A stretch of DNA of 64,000 nt, taken from Sphingorhabdus sp. (GTDB lineage Bacteria > Pseudomonadota > Alphaproteobacteria > Sphingomonadales > Sphingomonadaceae). The notes below the pieces were generated by a model. It made no database searches and was not told where the DNA came from. It saw only the letters and a program-made list of their open reading frames with translations. This document shows positions 8,613-17,515 of this stretch, one piece after another (the first letter of the stretch is position 1; each line of letters opens with the position of its first letter). The stretch spans positions 372,001-436,000 of the forward strand of contig JANQNO010000008.1 of the NCBI GenBank assembly GCA_028279555.1, in the 5' to 3' direction. A program made the position numbers and the translations under genes.

Positions 8613-10457
8613 ATGTGCGGTATTTTGGGCGTGTGCTCGTCTGATATCCGGCGCTCTACGATTGAGGCGATGTCGGCTACGCTCGCCCATCGTGGTCCTG
8701 ATTCCGATGGTTTTTGGGCTTCCAAACGTTGCGGAGTTGTACTCGGCCATCGCCGACTTGCAATCATCGACCTGAGCGACAATGGCGCACAACCGATGGT
8801 GTTCGCCGAGGATGGGCTCGCGATTGCTTACAATGGCGAGGTCTACAATTTTCAGGAAATCAGCGCAGAACTTGCAGCAGCAGGCGTCAAGTTCCGCGGC
8901 CATAGCGATACTGAAGTTTTGCTGCGCGCCTATCAACGCTGGGGTGCAAAAGCGGTCGAGCGTTTTTCGGGCATGTTCAGCCTGGCGATCGTTGATGAAA
9001 ATCGTGAGCGAGTTATTCTTGCACGCGACCCGTGCGGTCAAAAGCCTTTATACTATATACACGAGCCGGGCCTTCTGGCCTTCGCTTCAGAAGTGAAGGC
9101 GCTGCATATTTTTCGGCCCGGAATGGGATCGATTGATTCCGACGGACTCGCTGACTTTCTGGCCTATGGTTATTCGCTAGGCCCCCACACGCTGACGGCC
9201 GGCGTGTCAAAAGTGCTGCCAGGGCAAATGCTTTGCTTCGATCTGCAGAAGGGCACGCTAGAAAGCCAGAGTTACTGGACCGTTCCAGAGAGAAAACCGG
9301 AGACCTTTGGCCTGGCCGATGCCGAAAGACGTTTCGAAGAGCTACTCGAGAACTCCGTCAAGCGGCATTTGATCAGCGATGTTCCCGTTGGCTTGCTGTT
9401 AAGCGGCGGGATCGACTCCTCGCTGATAACTGCGATGGCCGCACGGTCCGGGCAGCCGCTCCAGACATTCTCGATCATTTTCCCCGGCCAGGCTGATCGT
9501 GATGAATCCGAATATGCCCGGGCGGTTGCTGGACATTTTGGCACCGAACATGTCGAACTGGAAATGGCGGGTATGGATAGCGACGTCCTGCTCAAACTTG
9601 CCCATCATTTTGACGATCCAATCGCCGATCATGCCATCGTGCCAACCTATCTTTTGAGCAAGGCAATCCGCCAGCATGTCACGGTGGCGCTGAGCGGAGA
9701 TGGGGGCGACGAACTTTTTGGGGGCTATCCGCACTACGGGCTCATGCTGCGGCAAGCTTCGCTTCGCCGAATCCCCGGTATTTTCCGGTCGCTGGTTGCC
9801 AGCGGTGCGGCCCGGCTACCGCCGGGTGTCCGTGGACGCAATCATCTCATCGGACTGAGCGGTACCCTCGACAACGCCATTGCCCATATCAACATGTTGT
9901 TCGATGCGCGGCAACGCGCTGCACTTCTTGGCTATTCGGACCGGAAAGCACCCGAAGAACGCAAGTCCGACCTATTAGGTTCCTGTCAGGGAAATGTGGT
10001 TGAAAAGGCAATGTACAGCGATTTTCGGACCACGATGGCGGAGGGGTATCTGACGAAAGTTGATCGCGCGGCCATGGCAACCTCGCTCGAGATTCGTGCG
10101 CCATTGCTGGATAATGCGGTCATCGACTTTGCTTGGCAGGATGTAGGAGCGGATCTGAAATTTTCAGGAGGCAAAGACAAGATTCTACCAAGAAGACTGG
10201 CCGCACGCCTGCTGCCGACACAGGTCGCCAACAAAACCAAGAAAGGGCTTACCATGCCGCTTGACAACTGGCTGCAAAGCGGCGGGGGCAGTTTTCTTCG
10301 TGACATCTTGTTTGACTCCGGCCAGCGCCTGTTTGACCCGCCTGCCGTGCAGCGGCTTTTCGATCAACAGTCCCGGGGCCGCAACAATGCTTCACGCATA
10401 TTTGCGCTGGCAATGTTGACATTGTGGGCCAGGGAATATGGCATGTCCCGTGGATAG
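8613..10457 (+). CDS. asnB: Asparagine synthase-type (glutamine-hydrolysing) amidotransferase
   Basis: 614 residues. The start is fixed by the sequence MCGILGV: removal of Met exposes the N-terminal Cys nucleophile of class II glutamine amidotransferases. The glutaminase domain (about 1-200) has LAIAYNGEVYNFQE and RGHSDTEVLL; the synthase domain carries the PP-loop LSGGIDSS at about 263-270 and ALSGDGGDELFGGY near 365. In polysaccharide loci this family often amidates sugar uronic acids or acts on amino-acid substituents rather than making asparagine. The adjacent uronate-forming dehydrogenase supports that reading here, but true asparagine synthesis cannot be excluded. The next gene overlaps its 3' end by 20 bases. 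Confidence 0.88.
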   Translation: MCGILGVCSSDIRRSTIEAMSATLAHRGPDSDGFWASKRCGVVLGHRRLAIIDLSDNGAQPMVFAEDGLAIAYNGEVYNFQEISAELAAAGVKFRGHSDTEVLLRAYQRWGAKAVERFSGMFSLAIVDENRERVILARDPCGQKPLYYIHEPGLLAFASEVKALHIFRPGMGSIDSDGLADFLAYGYSLGPHTLTAGVSKVLPGQMLCFDLQKGTLESQSYWTVPERKPETFGLADAERRFEELLENSVKRHLISDVPVGLLLSGGIDSSLITAMAARSGQPLQTFSIIFPGQADRDESEYARAVAGHFGTEHVELEMAGMDSDVLLKLAHHFDDPIADHAIVPTYLLSKAIRQHVTVALSGDGGDELFGGYPHYGLMLRQASLRRIPGIFRSLVASGAARLPPGVRGRNHLIGLSGTLDNAIAHINMLFDARQRAALLGYSDRKAPEERKSDLLGSCQGNVVEKAMYSDFRTTMAEGYLTKVDRAAMATSLEIRAPLLDNAVIDFAWQDVGADLKFSGGKDKILPRRLAARLLPTQVANKTKKGLTMPLDNWLQSGGGSFLRDILFDSGQRLFDPPAVQRLFDQQSRGRNNASRIFALAMLTLWAREYGMSRG

Positions 10458-11610
10458 CGAGCTACGCATTGGAATTGACGCGAGCAATCTGCGCAATGGC
10501 GGCGGTCTAAGCCATTTGATCCAGCTTGTGGGCGCTGCCGATCCCGTACGGCATGGTTTTGCGCAGATCACTGTCTGGGGCGGGCGCGACACTTTGAACA
10601 AGCTTCCACAAGATTGCGATTGGCTTGATCTACGCGATCATCCTTGGTTGAATCACGGTTCGCTCAAACGTGTTGCATGGCGCAAGAGCCACCTTCCTCG
10701 GGAGCTGTCCCAAAGCAGCAACCTGCTTTTTGCGCCGGGCGGACTGATTGCAGAGACCGATCTGCCGCGCGTCACAATGTGCCGCAATATGATGCCATTT
10801 GAACCAAGGGAACGCGCCCGGGCCACTGGATTTGGCCGCATTCGGTTTGAACTGCTCAAGCGCGCGCAGGTCAAGAGTTTTGTTGCCGCCGACGGTGTAA
10901 TCTTTCTGACTGACTATGCACAGCAGGCAGTGCTTGAACAAATGCCGCAGCCGCCAAAGTATCAAACGGTCATTCCGCACGGGGTGGCGCCGCGTTTTTT
11001 GCAACCGCCCAAACCGCAGCGTCCGCTTTCCGAATATTCGAAAGAGAATCCCTTTCGGCTGTTTTATGCATCGTCAGTCAATGTTTACAAGCATCAATGG
11101 GCTGTTGTGGAAGCAGCGGCAGAGCTCAGAAGCGCGGGGGCGCCCATCCGCTTGGACTTGGTTGGCGTGGAATCCGACGCAAAATCCGTGGCGCAGCTGA
11201 ATGCGGCCCTCCACAAGCATGACCCGGAACAGGAATTTATCGAATGGCCCGGGGCCGTTCCATTTGAGAGAATGCACGAGCTTTATCGAAAGGCAGATGC
11301 TTTTATTTTTGCATCAAGCTGCGAGAATCTGCCCAATATTTTGCTCGAGGCGATGAGCGCTGGTCTGCCAACCTTGTCGTCGCGCAGCGGTCCTATGCCG
11401 GATATATTGGGGCCGAAGGGCTTCTATTTCGATGTCGACAGCCCGGGAGCCTTGGCGCGCGAACTGGGTCGCATGCTAGACAATCCGGAAGCGCGGGAAG
11501 CCGCAGCGGTCGACGCATTCGCCAGGGCAAGTGAATATAGCTGGGAGCGCTGCGCAGACGCCACTTTTGCGGCTCTGAGTGAAGTCGCGCAAGGCAAGCC
11601 GAAACGGTGA
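10438..11610 (+). CDS. Glycosyltransferase family 4 protein
   Basis: 390 residues with a GT-B fold. The C-terminal donor-binding domain has IFASSCENLPNILLEAMSAG (around 293-312), which contains the E-x7-E nucleotide-sugar motif; VIPHGVAPRF near 180 is the usual inter-domain linker. The N-terminus (GIDASNLRNGGGLSHL) is the acceptor side. It starts inside the asnB-like gene behind AGGGA, so the two are translationally coupled. It should add one sugar of the repeat unit on the cytoplasmic face of the inner membrane; donor and linkage are unknown. Confidence 0.9.
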   Translation: MACPVDSELRIGIDASNLRNGGGLSHLIQLVGAADPVRHGFAQITVWGGRDTLNKLPQDCDWLDLRDHPWLNHGSLKRVAWRKSHLPRELSQSSNLLFAPGGLIAETDLPRVTMCRNMMPFEPRERARATGFGRIRFELLKRAQVKSFVAADGVIFLTDYAQQAVLEQMPQPPKYQTVIPHGVAPRFLQPPKPQRPLSEYSKENPFRLFYASSVNVYKHQWAVVEAAAELRSAGAPIRLDLVGVESDAKSVAQLNAALHKHDPEQEFIEWPGAVPFERMHELYRKADAFIFASSCENLPNILLEAMSAGLPTLSSRSGPMPDILGPKGFYFDVDSPGALARELGRMLDNPEAREAAAVDAFARASEYSWERCADATFAALSEVAQGKPKR

Positions 11611-11777
11611 ATATACTTGACTTTGCGAACGCGTTGGCGCGTGAGTTTTGTCAGTTAGCCATGCTGAAAATACAAAAAACACAAAATTAGAAGCAGATGT
11701 TCTTCGACAACATATTGTGCAAAAATGCTGCCATGCACTTGGTACTTGAATGATGGCTGATGGGATGAGTTGCTGAA

Positions 11778-12635
11778 ATGATAGAAACGCCTACACAAGC
11801 AGAAATCGATACGATTGAGTTTTCAGAAAGGTTTTTCCTCGGCATCGGCATGAAAAAGCGCGAACGCACTTTTCTTTTCAACAAGACCGATGCGCTTTGG
11901 CGGCTCACGCTGCTCAATACCGCGACGCGCATATTCCCTTCCCTGATCGTCACCGAATTCCCCAAATCCGGCGGCACTTGGCTCTGCCAGATGCTGGCGG
12001 ATTGCATTGACCTACCCTATCCGCGCAATCAGCTTCCTGCATTTGGCCCCAACATTTATCAAGGGCACTATCTCAAACGTTATCCGGGGCGGACGCTGGT
12101 GCAGTGGCGCGACCCGCGCGACATTATCGTTTCGCTTTATCACTTCCTGTATTTCAAGACCGATTTTGTTTCTGAAGCACGCGTTGCCTCTTCGCGCGCG
12201 CATGCTGGCTTCAGGGATTTTGACGATGTGGAAGGGAATCTTCCCGAATTTATAGAACTCATTTTCACCGATCCCAGGATACCGCGCTTTTCCTGGAACA
12301 GCTTTTTCGACAAATGGACCAGCGAAGCTGATGTGGTGCACACCAGCTATGAACGCTTGCGCCAGAATGGTATCGGAGAATTATCCCGCATCACGGCAGC
12401 ATTGGGCGGTGCTCCCGACCAAGGCAAGATCGCCGAAACAGTCGATCGACATTCCTTCCAACGTGTTTCGGGGCGCAAGGTTGGCGAGGAAGACCGCAAC
12501 AGCTTTGTGCGAAAAGGCGTGGTCGGCGATTGGGTGAATGTATTTTCGCCGCACGCCATTGACCGTATCCAGACGCTTACCGCAGGACGGTTGGAGCGAT
12601 ACGAGCGCTTTGTCTCCTCGCTACCCAATTTGTGA
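11778..12635 (+). CDS. Sulfotransferase domain protein (second)
   Basis: 285 residues. The 5'-phosphosulfate loop is FPKSGGTWL at residues 61-69, and the 3'-phosphate-binding segment is WRDPRDIIVSLY at 110-121; both match PAPS-dependent sulfotransferases of the PF00685 type. RKGVVGDWVNVF near 248 corresponds to the conserved RKG-x-x-G-D-W motif that contacts PAPS in cytosolic sulfotransferases. It is a different subtype from the enzyme at 4924-5817, so the polymer may carry sulfate at more than one position. Upstream, 167 bases separate it from the glycosyltransferase, so it could have its own promoter. Confidence 0.88.
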   Translation: MIETPTQAEIDTIEFSERFFLGIGMKKRERTFLFNKTDALWRLTLLNTATRIFPSLIVTEFPKSGGTWLCQMLADCIDLPYPRNQLPAFGPNIYQGHYLKRYPGRTLVQWRDPRDIIVSLYHFLYFKTDFVSEARVASSRAHAGFRDFDDVEGNLPEFIELIFTDPRIPRFSWNSFFDKWTSEADVVHTSYERLRQNGIGELSRITAALGGAPDQGKIAETVDRHSFQRVSGRKVGEEDRNSFVRKGVVGDWVNVFSPHAIDRIQTLTAGRLERYERFVSSLPNL

Positions 12636-12816
12636 TTGGCCAAATTGACAGTGCAGCTAGACGATACTATCTGCCGGGCGCTACCCTGCAATTGTGTCGG
12701 GCTCAAGCGAAGTGAATTGCGAAGACTGAATGCAAAGCCAGTTAACAATGTGATTGACCGGGTGTACAGTAAGACCCTTGCTCCTTTCAAAAAAACGGAA
12801 ATGAGCGAGTCTTCGG
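12636..12816. other. Intergenic stretch with no supported gene
   Basis: A 67-codon open frame begins directly after the sulfotransferase stop (TTG, no ribosome-binding site) and resembles nothing. Together with the following truncated sulfotransferase-like gene this stretch may be decayed sequence. Confidence 0.35.
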
Positions 12817-13245
12817 ATGGAGCAGAAACTGATGCCTGAAAAGGCCACTCGGCGATCACGTCACTACCTGAATTATGACAAGCGTCTTTTGGCCAAGGTT
12901 GTGGTACCCCCTTTTTCAGTTATTCCAGAATGGGAATTCAAAAATTGGGTTCGACGAAATTTGCGGGGAATTCAAAACTCGCTGCCGCTGGATCTTCCAT
13001 TAGACAACAATGATATCGGTGTGCAAATTTGCAGGCACAAGTTTTGCGAGCTTTGCTCATTTCTAGCTGTTTCACCCATCAACCAGAATATGAAGCAGCC
13101 TCTTTCCAGGCGGATCAACGCATCCAAACAGGACGACAATTATCCGCCGGAACTGTCCGCACAGTTTGGCGCTCGTTTCGGCCATCTTACCGATCAATTG
13201 GTGGATAAGCTGGGCCAGGTGCCGCCCTCATGGCGAAAGAGATGA
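12817..13245 (+). pseudogene. Probable C-terminal remnant of a third sulfotransferase
   Basis: 142-codon frame. The last 75 residues read like the helical C-terminus of Sulfotransfer_3-type enzymes: a FCELCSFLAVSP segment (compare the common LCxFLGV), RRINASK (RxNAS motif), and PPELSAQFGARFGHLTDQLV before a final PPSW. The first 60 residues do not resemble the family, and no P-loop-like phosphosulfate motif occurs in any frame back to 12636. It therefore looks truncated at the 5' end, and would be inactive if expressed. Its 3' end overlaps the flippase start by 16 bases, so it may persist because it couples translation of that gene. It could instead be a small unrelated protein. Confidence 0.5.
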
Positions 13246-14516
13246 GAGGCCTCAATTTCAAATCCTTGTTTTTGACAGGCTGCTCACGAACTTTCGCCGC
13301 TTTGGGCGGTCTGATATTTACTGCGGCAGTTGGAAGGCTGTTGGGCGCTGAGGCGCTCGGGCTATTTGTTTTCGCGAACTCGATCATTCTGTTGCTGGTC
13401 ATGGCTGCCAGATTCGGGGGTGATCGGGATCTCATCAAATTCGCATCGATCCATCGAGAAATTCAATGGTCCCAGGAGCGAGTTACCCGGCTCGCAAAGG
13501 CCTACCTGATCTCGTCCGCTATCGCTGCCATTGCCGTCATATCACTGCTGCTCATTTCGTTGGTTGCAGAGACCTCACCGCGTGGAAAAATGCTTGCGAT
13601 GCTGGCTCCGGCGATTTTGTTGATGAGTTGGATGTGGCTCAATGCAGGATTCCTGAAGGGGATGTCCTACCCGCATATCGGCACGCTGTTTGAAAATGGA
13701 GGCGTTTTAGCGATAAGTACGGCGATTCTCCTGCTCGCTGCATTGACATTTGAACTTGAATTGAGCGTTTTGGTAAAGAGCTATATCGCTGCCGGAGCCA
13801 TTGCCTGGGCGGCATCCTTTGCTGCAGTGCTGCTCGTAAACAGGAGGCCGACTGGCGAGGAAGAGAACAAACCGCGTCAATCGGCTATCCATGAGCGGTC
13901 AAACTTCTCATACACTATGATAGACATGACAAATTTCCTGATGGCTTCGGGATCATTCATTATTGGCGGGTCGGTGCTTGCAGACCATGATATCGGCTTA
14001 CTGCGAGGAGCTGAGCGTGTAAGTTTGCTGGTCGCATTTGTTATGAGCGTCACCAATGTCATCGTGGCACCCCGCCTTGCGCGCAGCTTTGCCGACGGGA
14101 ACCATGATCAACTTGTCAGCGCCAGCCAATGGGCGGTAAAATGGAATGCTATATTAGCGATGCCCATTTTTCTGATCTGCATGCTTTACCCGACTATTTT
14201 TGTTCGCCTATTGGGCCCTGAGTTTGCCGGGATTGAACCGTTGATACAAATTATGGCCGCTGGCCAGCTTGTTAATGGTTTGGTCGGCCCGGGCGCATTG
14301 ATTCTTGTAATGACGGATCATGCCAAACTAGCCGCGCGAATCAATGTGATTTCGTTGACCTTTTCAGCGATTCTCTATTTGCTTTTGTCGTCATTTTTTG
14401 GAATCGTCGGCTTCGCGATGGCTTTCTTTCTATCGATTCTCTTCAAGAACGCTCTTATGCTTGCCGCCGTAAAGAAAAAGCTTCAAATTTGGTACCTACC
14501 GTACATTAAAATATGA
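13230..14516 (+). CDS. Wzx-like polysaccharide flippase (MOP superfamily)
   Basis: 428 residues with about twelve hydrophobic segments across the whole length and almost no soluble domain, the layout of Wzx/MATE-like lipid-linked oligosaccharide flippases. The N-terminus (FAALGGLIFTAAVGRLLGAEALGLF) is the family signature of the first helices. It would move the undecaprenyl-linked repeat unit to the periplasmic side for polymerisation by a Wzy protein. An alternative ATG lies four codons in, at 13242. Bases here look less GC-rich than the catabolic region downstream, which is common for Wzx/Wzy genes acquired by transfer. Confidence 0.88.
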   Translation: MAKEMRGLNFKSLFLTGCSRTFAALGGLIFTAAVGRLLGAEALGLFVFANSIILLLVMAARFGGDRDLIKFASIHREIQWSQERVTRLAKAYLISSAIAAIAVISLLLISLVAETSPRGKMLAMLAPAILLMSWMWLNAGFLKGMSYPHIGTLFENGGVLAISTAILLLAALTFELELSVLVKSYIAAGAIAWAASFAAVLLVNRRPTGEEENKPRQSAIHERSNFSYTMIDMTNFLMASGSFIIGGSVLADHDIGLLRGAERVSLLVAFVMSVTNVIVAPRLARSFADGNHDQLVSASQWAVKWNAILAMPIFLICMLYPTIFVRLLGPEFAGIEPLIQIMAAGQLVNGLVGPGALILVMTDHAKLAARINVISLTFSAILYLLLSSFFGIVGFAMAFFLSILFKNALMLAAVKKKLQIWYLPYIKI

Positions 14517-14924
14517 AAAGCAACGGAAAATCAGATGTTTGCTACAACACAAGAAAACTTTGTAGGGTCATGATCAATACCAACTCGGGATTTTTTCTTT
14601 AGCTCAGCCAATGACTGGGCACCGACTGCTATGGCCGGAACAACTGGCTAAATCAAGATTCAGAGAGCGCAGGCTGGTCCTTATCAATCGCAACGAGGGG
14701 GCCTCCAATTGGCAGGTTCCCCATGAAGGCGCGACATCGACTGTTTTCCATCTGTCAGATAATCAGGACTACCGGCCCGCAAGCGGCTCTGCGCTTTCAC
14801 TCGTGATTGACGGACGCGGTCATGCTGTGCAGATATGAAAACGAATGCAGAAACTGATAGAAGCTGACATGAACATAATAGTCCAAAACTTCAAAATTTT
14901 AAAAAAATGAGCATGGGCTTATAG
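14517..14924. other. Gap between flippase and polymerase genes
   Basis: 408 bases. The only open frame of note (14611-14838, ATG, 75 codons, ending SALSLVIDGRGHAVQI) has no good ribosome-binding site and matches no family I recognise. It could be the tail of a decayed gene. The rest is AT-rich, particularly around 14860-14910, and may hold the promoter of the polymerase gene. No terminator hairpin was seen. Confidence 0.4.
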
Positions 14925-16232
14925 ATGGATCCGGTTGTTGCCACTGCCGTTGGTATTTTAATTGTTGGCTCGGTCGCGCTCTGGTCGCGATTCTCCACGG
15001 GGATCGCATTGACTCCAGCATTCTTCTTCTTTGCAGCCATATTCATCCACTGCACTCTGGACCCTATTTTGCGAGTCAGCCAGGGCCTCAACGTGACATC
15101 TGAAGTCATGCATAGCGTGATGCTGTACAATCTGCTGTGTATCTCTGCTGTGGCCTTTGGCTTTATTGTCACGACAATGTGGGCTCCTTTCCGGTTCGAA
15201 GGCTTTCACCCCACGGCCTCCCTAATGAGCCGCAACTCCTTCCAGCTGCTGCTCTGGACCTGTGTTTTCTTGCTGTTTGTTGCTCTCCTGCTGCTCTGGT
15301 CATCTGGCGCAATCAACGAAAGAAGAGGCGCGTTTGGCACGCAGAGACCTATTACATTCGATATAGCAAGAGACATACTGACCTATACGACTTTTGTATC
15401 CGCATTCCTGATCACCAATGCCTTCCTCTCCAAAGAGCGCAGTGGCAGATACGATATCCATCTCTCCTTCATACCGGCTTTCATGATATTTATTTCCGAT
15501 ATTCTGACCTTCGGCCGGCAGAACTCGCTTATTATCATTGCAACGACCGCGATAATCCTTGTTTCCAGAATGGGGAAACTGAATGTGAGATATGTGTCAG
15601 TTGCATTGATACTGTTCGGATTTACAGCATTTTTTGGGCTGCTGCGCCGCCTGGGAGTGGGGATTTTCGATATTTCTTATGACACCTTTTATTTGGCCTA
15701 TGTCAGCGGCCGACTCACACTATCGGAGTTTTTCTATTTTGTCTTCACGACCATCCCCGGGCAAGAGGTCTTCATCAATGTCGTCAAGGGCTTTGACACA
15801 AGCCAGCTTTGGTACGGCTACACATATTTCTGGAACATGATTTCAAGGATGACATTTGGTTCGGTATTGCCCGAAGGTTACCAGACTGCAACCTCATGGT
15901 ATCAAGACAACTTCGTGTCATCTGAAAGCTACGGGCGCGATTTCAGTATGATCGCGGAGACCTATGTCAATTTCGGCGAAAACGGCTATTTGGTCTTTGT
16001 TCCAATAGGCGTATTGATTGCGATCATGTCCAGACTGGCATTGAAGAGCCAGAATACATTGGTGGTTTGTTGGGCCGCCTACATGATCGTAAACATGATA
16101 GTCGGATTGAGAAACGACTCCTATCCAGTCTTCACTCGCACACTGTTCTCGATCATACCGATTTGGCTTTTTCTGCTGGCTTTGCGGGAACCGGCAATCG
16201 CTTTTGCGCGGCGATCACCTGCTCGCGCCTGA
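14925..16232 (+). CDS. Wzy-like oligosaccharide repeat-unit polymerase
   Basis: 435 residues with about ten to twelve hydrophobic segments and one larger periplasmic loop (about 280-350), the plan of the O-antigen polymerase (OAG polymerase) family. SDILTFGRQNSLIII near 190 is similar to the conserved S-G-x-R-S/Q region of these proteins. It should join repeat units in the periplasm. Sequence conservation in the family is very low, so the call rests mainly on topology and on the neighbouring flippase. It ends 25 bases before the convergent wbuB-like gene. Confidence 0.8.
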   Translation: MDPVVATAVGILIVGSVALWSRFSTGIALTPAFFFFAAIFIHCTLDPILRVSQGLNVTSEVMHSVMLYNLLCISAVAFGFIVTTMWAPFRFEGFHPTASLMSRNSFQLLLWTCVFLLFVALLLLWSSGAINERRGAFGTQRPITFDIARDILTYTTFVSAFLITNAFLSKERSGRYDIHLSFIPAFMIFISDILTFGRQNSLIIIATTAIILVSRMGKLNVRYVSVALILFGFTAFFGLLRRLGVGIFDISYDTFYLAYVSGRLTLSEFFYFVFTTIPGQEVFINVVKGFDTSQLWYGYTYFWNMISRMTFGSVLPEGYQTATSWYQDNFVSSESYGRDFSMIAETYVNFGENGYLVFVPIGVLIAIMSRLALKSQNTLVVCWAAYMIVNMIVGLRNDSYPVFTRTLFSIIPIWLFLLALREPAIAFARRSPARA

Positions 16233-16257
16233 AGAGAATTTCTCAATAAATGGGGTA

Positions 16258-17511
16258 TCAGCAATCCCGGTCCGGCTCGATTTGTTCTATAAGCCTGGAC
16301 CAGCGGGATAGTACTTTGCCAAGCACGAATTCCCTTGCATAGAGTTGCGCGGCATGCTCGCGCATCACAGGCAGTTCAGCACGGCCTGCCGATACATTTC
16401 TCAGCGACTCCGCAATCGCCTCAACGTCCGGGCTGGAACAAGCAAATCCGATCGCATTGTCGTTGATCAGCCCGGCCAGCTCACTCCCTTCTTCGCAGAT
16501 CAAAAATATCGGCAGGCCAAGCCCAAGATATGTCAGGGTTTTGGAAGGGAAGGCAAACCGTTGTATGCCTGGCTCCAAGGCCACCACTCCTAGATCGGCA
16601 GCCCTGATTATGGACTTGGCATACTCGAACTCGCTGTGAGGCTTGAAAATAACATTCTCAAGGCCTGTCGCCCTTCGTTTCAGCTCTGCCAATGCCTTTC
16701 CTGTCCCCATCATTACCAGCTCCAGGCAAAGCTTCTCGGCTTCGAGCAACCGCATCGCTTCTACCAGCCTGTCAAGCCCCTGAAAGGCACCCATATTACC
16801 TGCAAAGATCAGGCGGATGTTACGATCCTTTTTCGAATTGCCGGTTTCGGAAGGTGCTATGTCGGTGGACGAACCTGATCCATCCTCATTGAAATCTTCC
16901 AACATAAAATTGTTGATGACAACCAGTTCGCCCTTGGGTGCGGACAGTTCCCTGGCGGTGTTGGCCATGTCATCGGAAAGGGTCACGAGCAGATCGGCCG
17001 AGGCTCTGTTTTTTGCTTCCAGACGGCGCAAGATGCGCGTGCCCAGTCCGCCTGTGCGCCATATTTTCATATGCACTGCCAATTCAGGATACAAATCCTG
17101 ACAATGGTAGAGAAATTTGCTGGAGAAAATCCTGGCCAGCCACCGGCCTGCGGTGCCTTGAACTACCGGCGGTATTGTAGCGGTCCAGACAAGATCGAAC
17201 TGCTCACCTTTGAGTTTCCGCCATAGCCCTCGCGCCAAAGCCCTCAAGGGAAAAAGGGCCTTCCCGCTGGTCCTGATCGATCCGATGGTCCGGGAACCGG
17301 GCAAGCTGGCAAAGCGCTCGACCTTGATTCCGTCCAGATTCTCCAATCTGGGGACATCAATCGAAAGATCGGTTTGTTTGTAGCAAGGACTTTCGGCCCA
17401 GACGGTTACCTCGTGGCCGTCGGCAACGAGCCTTTTGGCAATTGATCGCAGCATCGATGCATAGGGCGGACTGTCCGGCCAAAAATGGCGATAGACTATG
17501 AGGACTCGCAT
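16258..17511 (-). CDS. Glycosyltransferase family 4, WbuB-like (L-FucNAc transferase)
   Basis: 417 residues, GT-B. The N-terminus (VYRHFWPDSPPYASMLRSIA) and the middle motif (YHCQDLYPELAV) are those of the WbuB group, which in E. coli O26 and P. aeruginosa O11 transfers N-acetyl-L-fucosamine. The C-terminal donor site is RAADLGVVALEPG. It is the last gene of the operon capE-capF-wecB-priming transferase, whose products make UDP-L-FucNAc, and that context is the main reason to assign the donor. Four bases separate it from the preceding gene. Confidence 0.85.
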   Translation of the reverse strand: MRVLIVYRHFWPDSPPYASMLRSIAKRLVADGHEVTVWAESPCYKQTDLSIDVPRLENLDGIKVERFASLPGSRTIGSIRTSGKALFPLRALARGLWRKLKGEQFDLVWTATIPPVVQGTAGRWLARIFSSKFLYHCQDLYPELAVHMKIWRTGGLGTRILRRLEAKNRASADLLVTLSDDMANTARELSAPKGELVVINNFMLEDFNEDGSGSSTDIAPSETGNSKKDRNIRLIFAGNMGAFQGLDRLVEAMRLLEAEKLCLELVMMGTGKALAELKRRATGLENVIFKPHSEFEYAKSIIRAADLGVVALEPGIQRFAFPSKTLTYLGLGLPIFLICEEGSELAGLINDNAIGFACSSPDVEAIAESLRNVSAGRAELPVMREHAAQLYAREFVLGKVLSRWSRLIEQIEPDRDC

Positions 17512-17515
17512 AAAC

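Noticed and set aside
12636-12839. 67-codon frame after the second sulfotransferase
   Set aside because: Starts at TTG directly after a stop without a ribosome-binding site, and its sequence has no recognisable domain.
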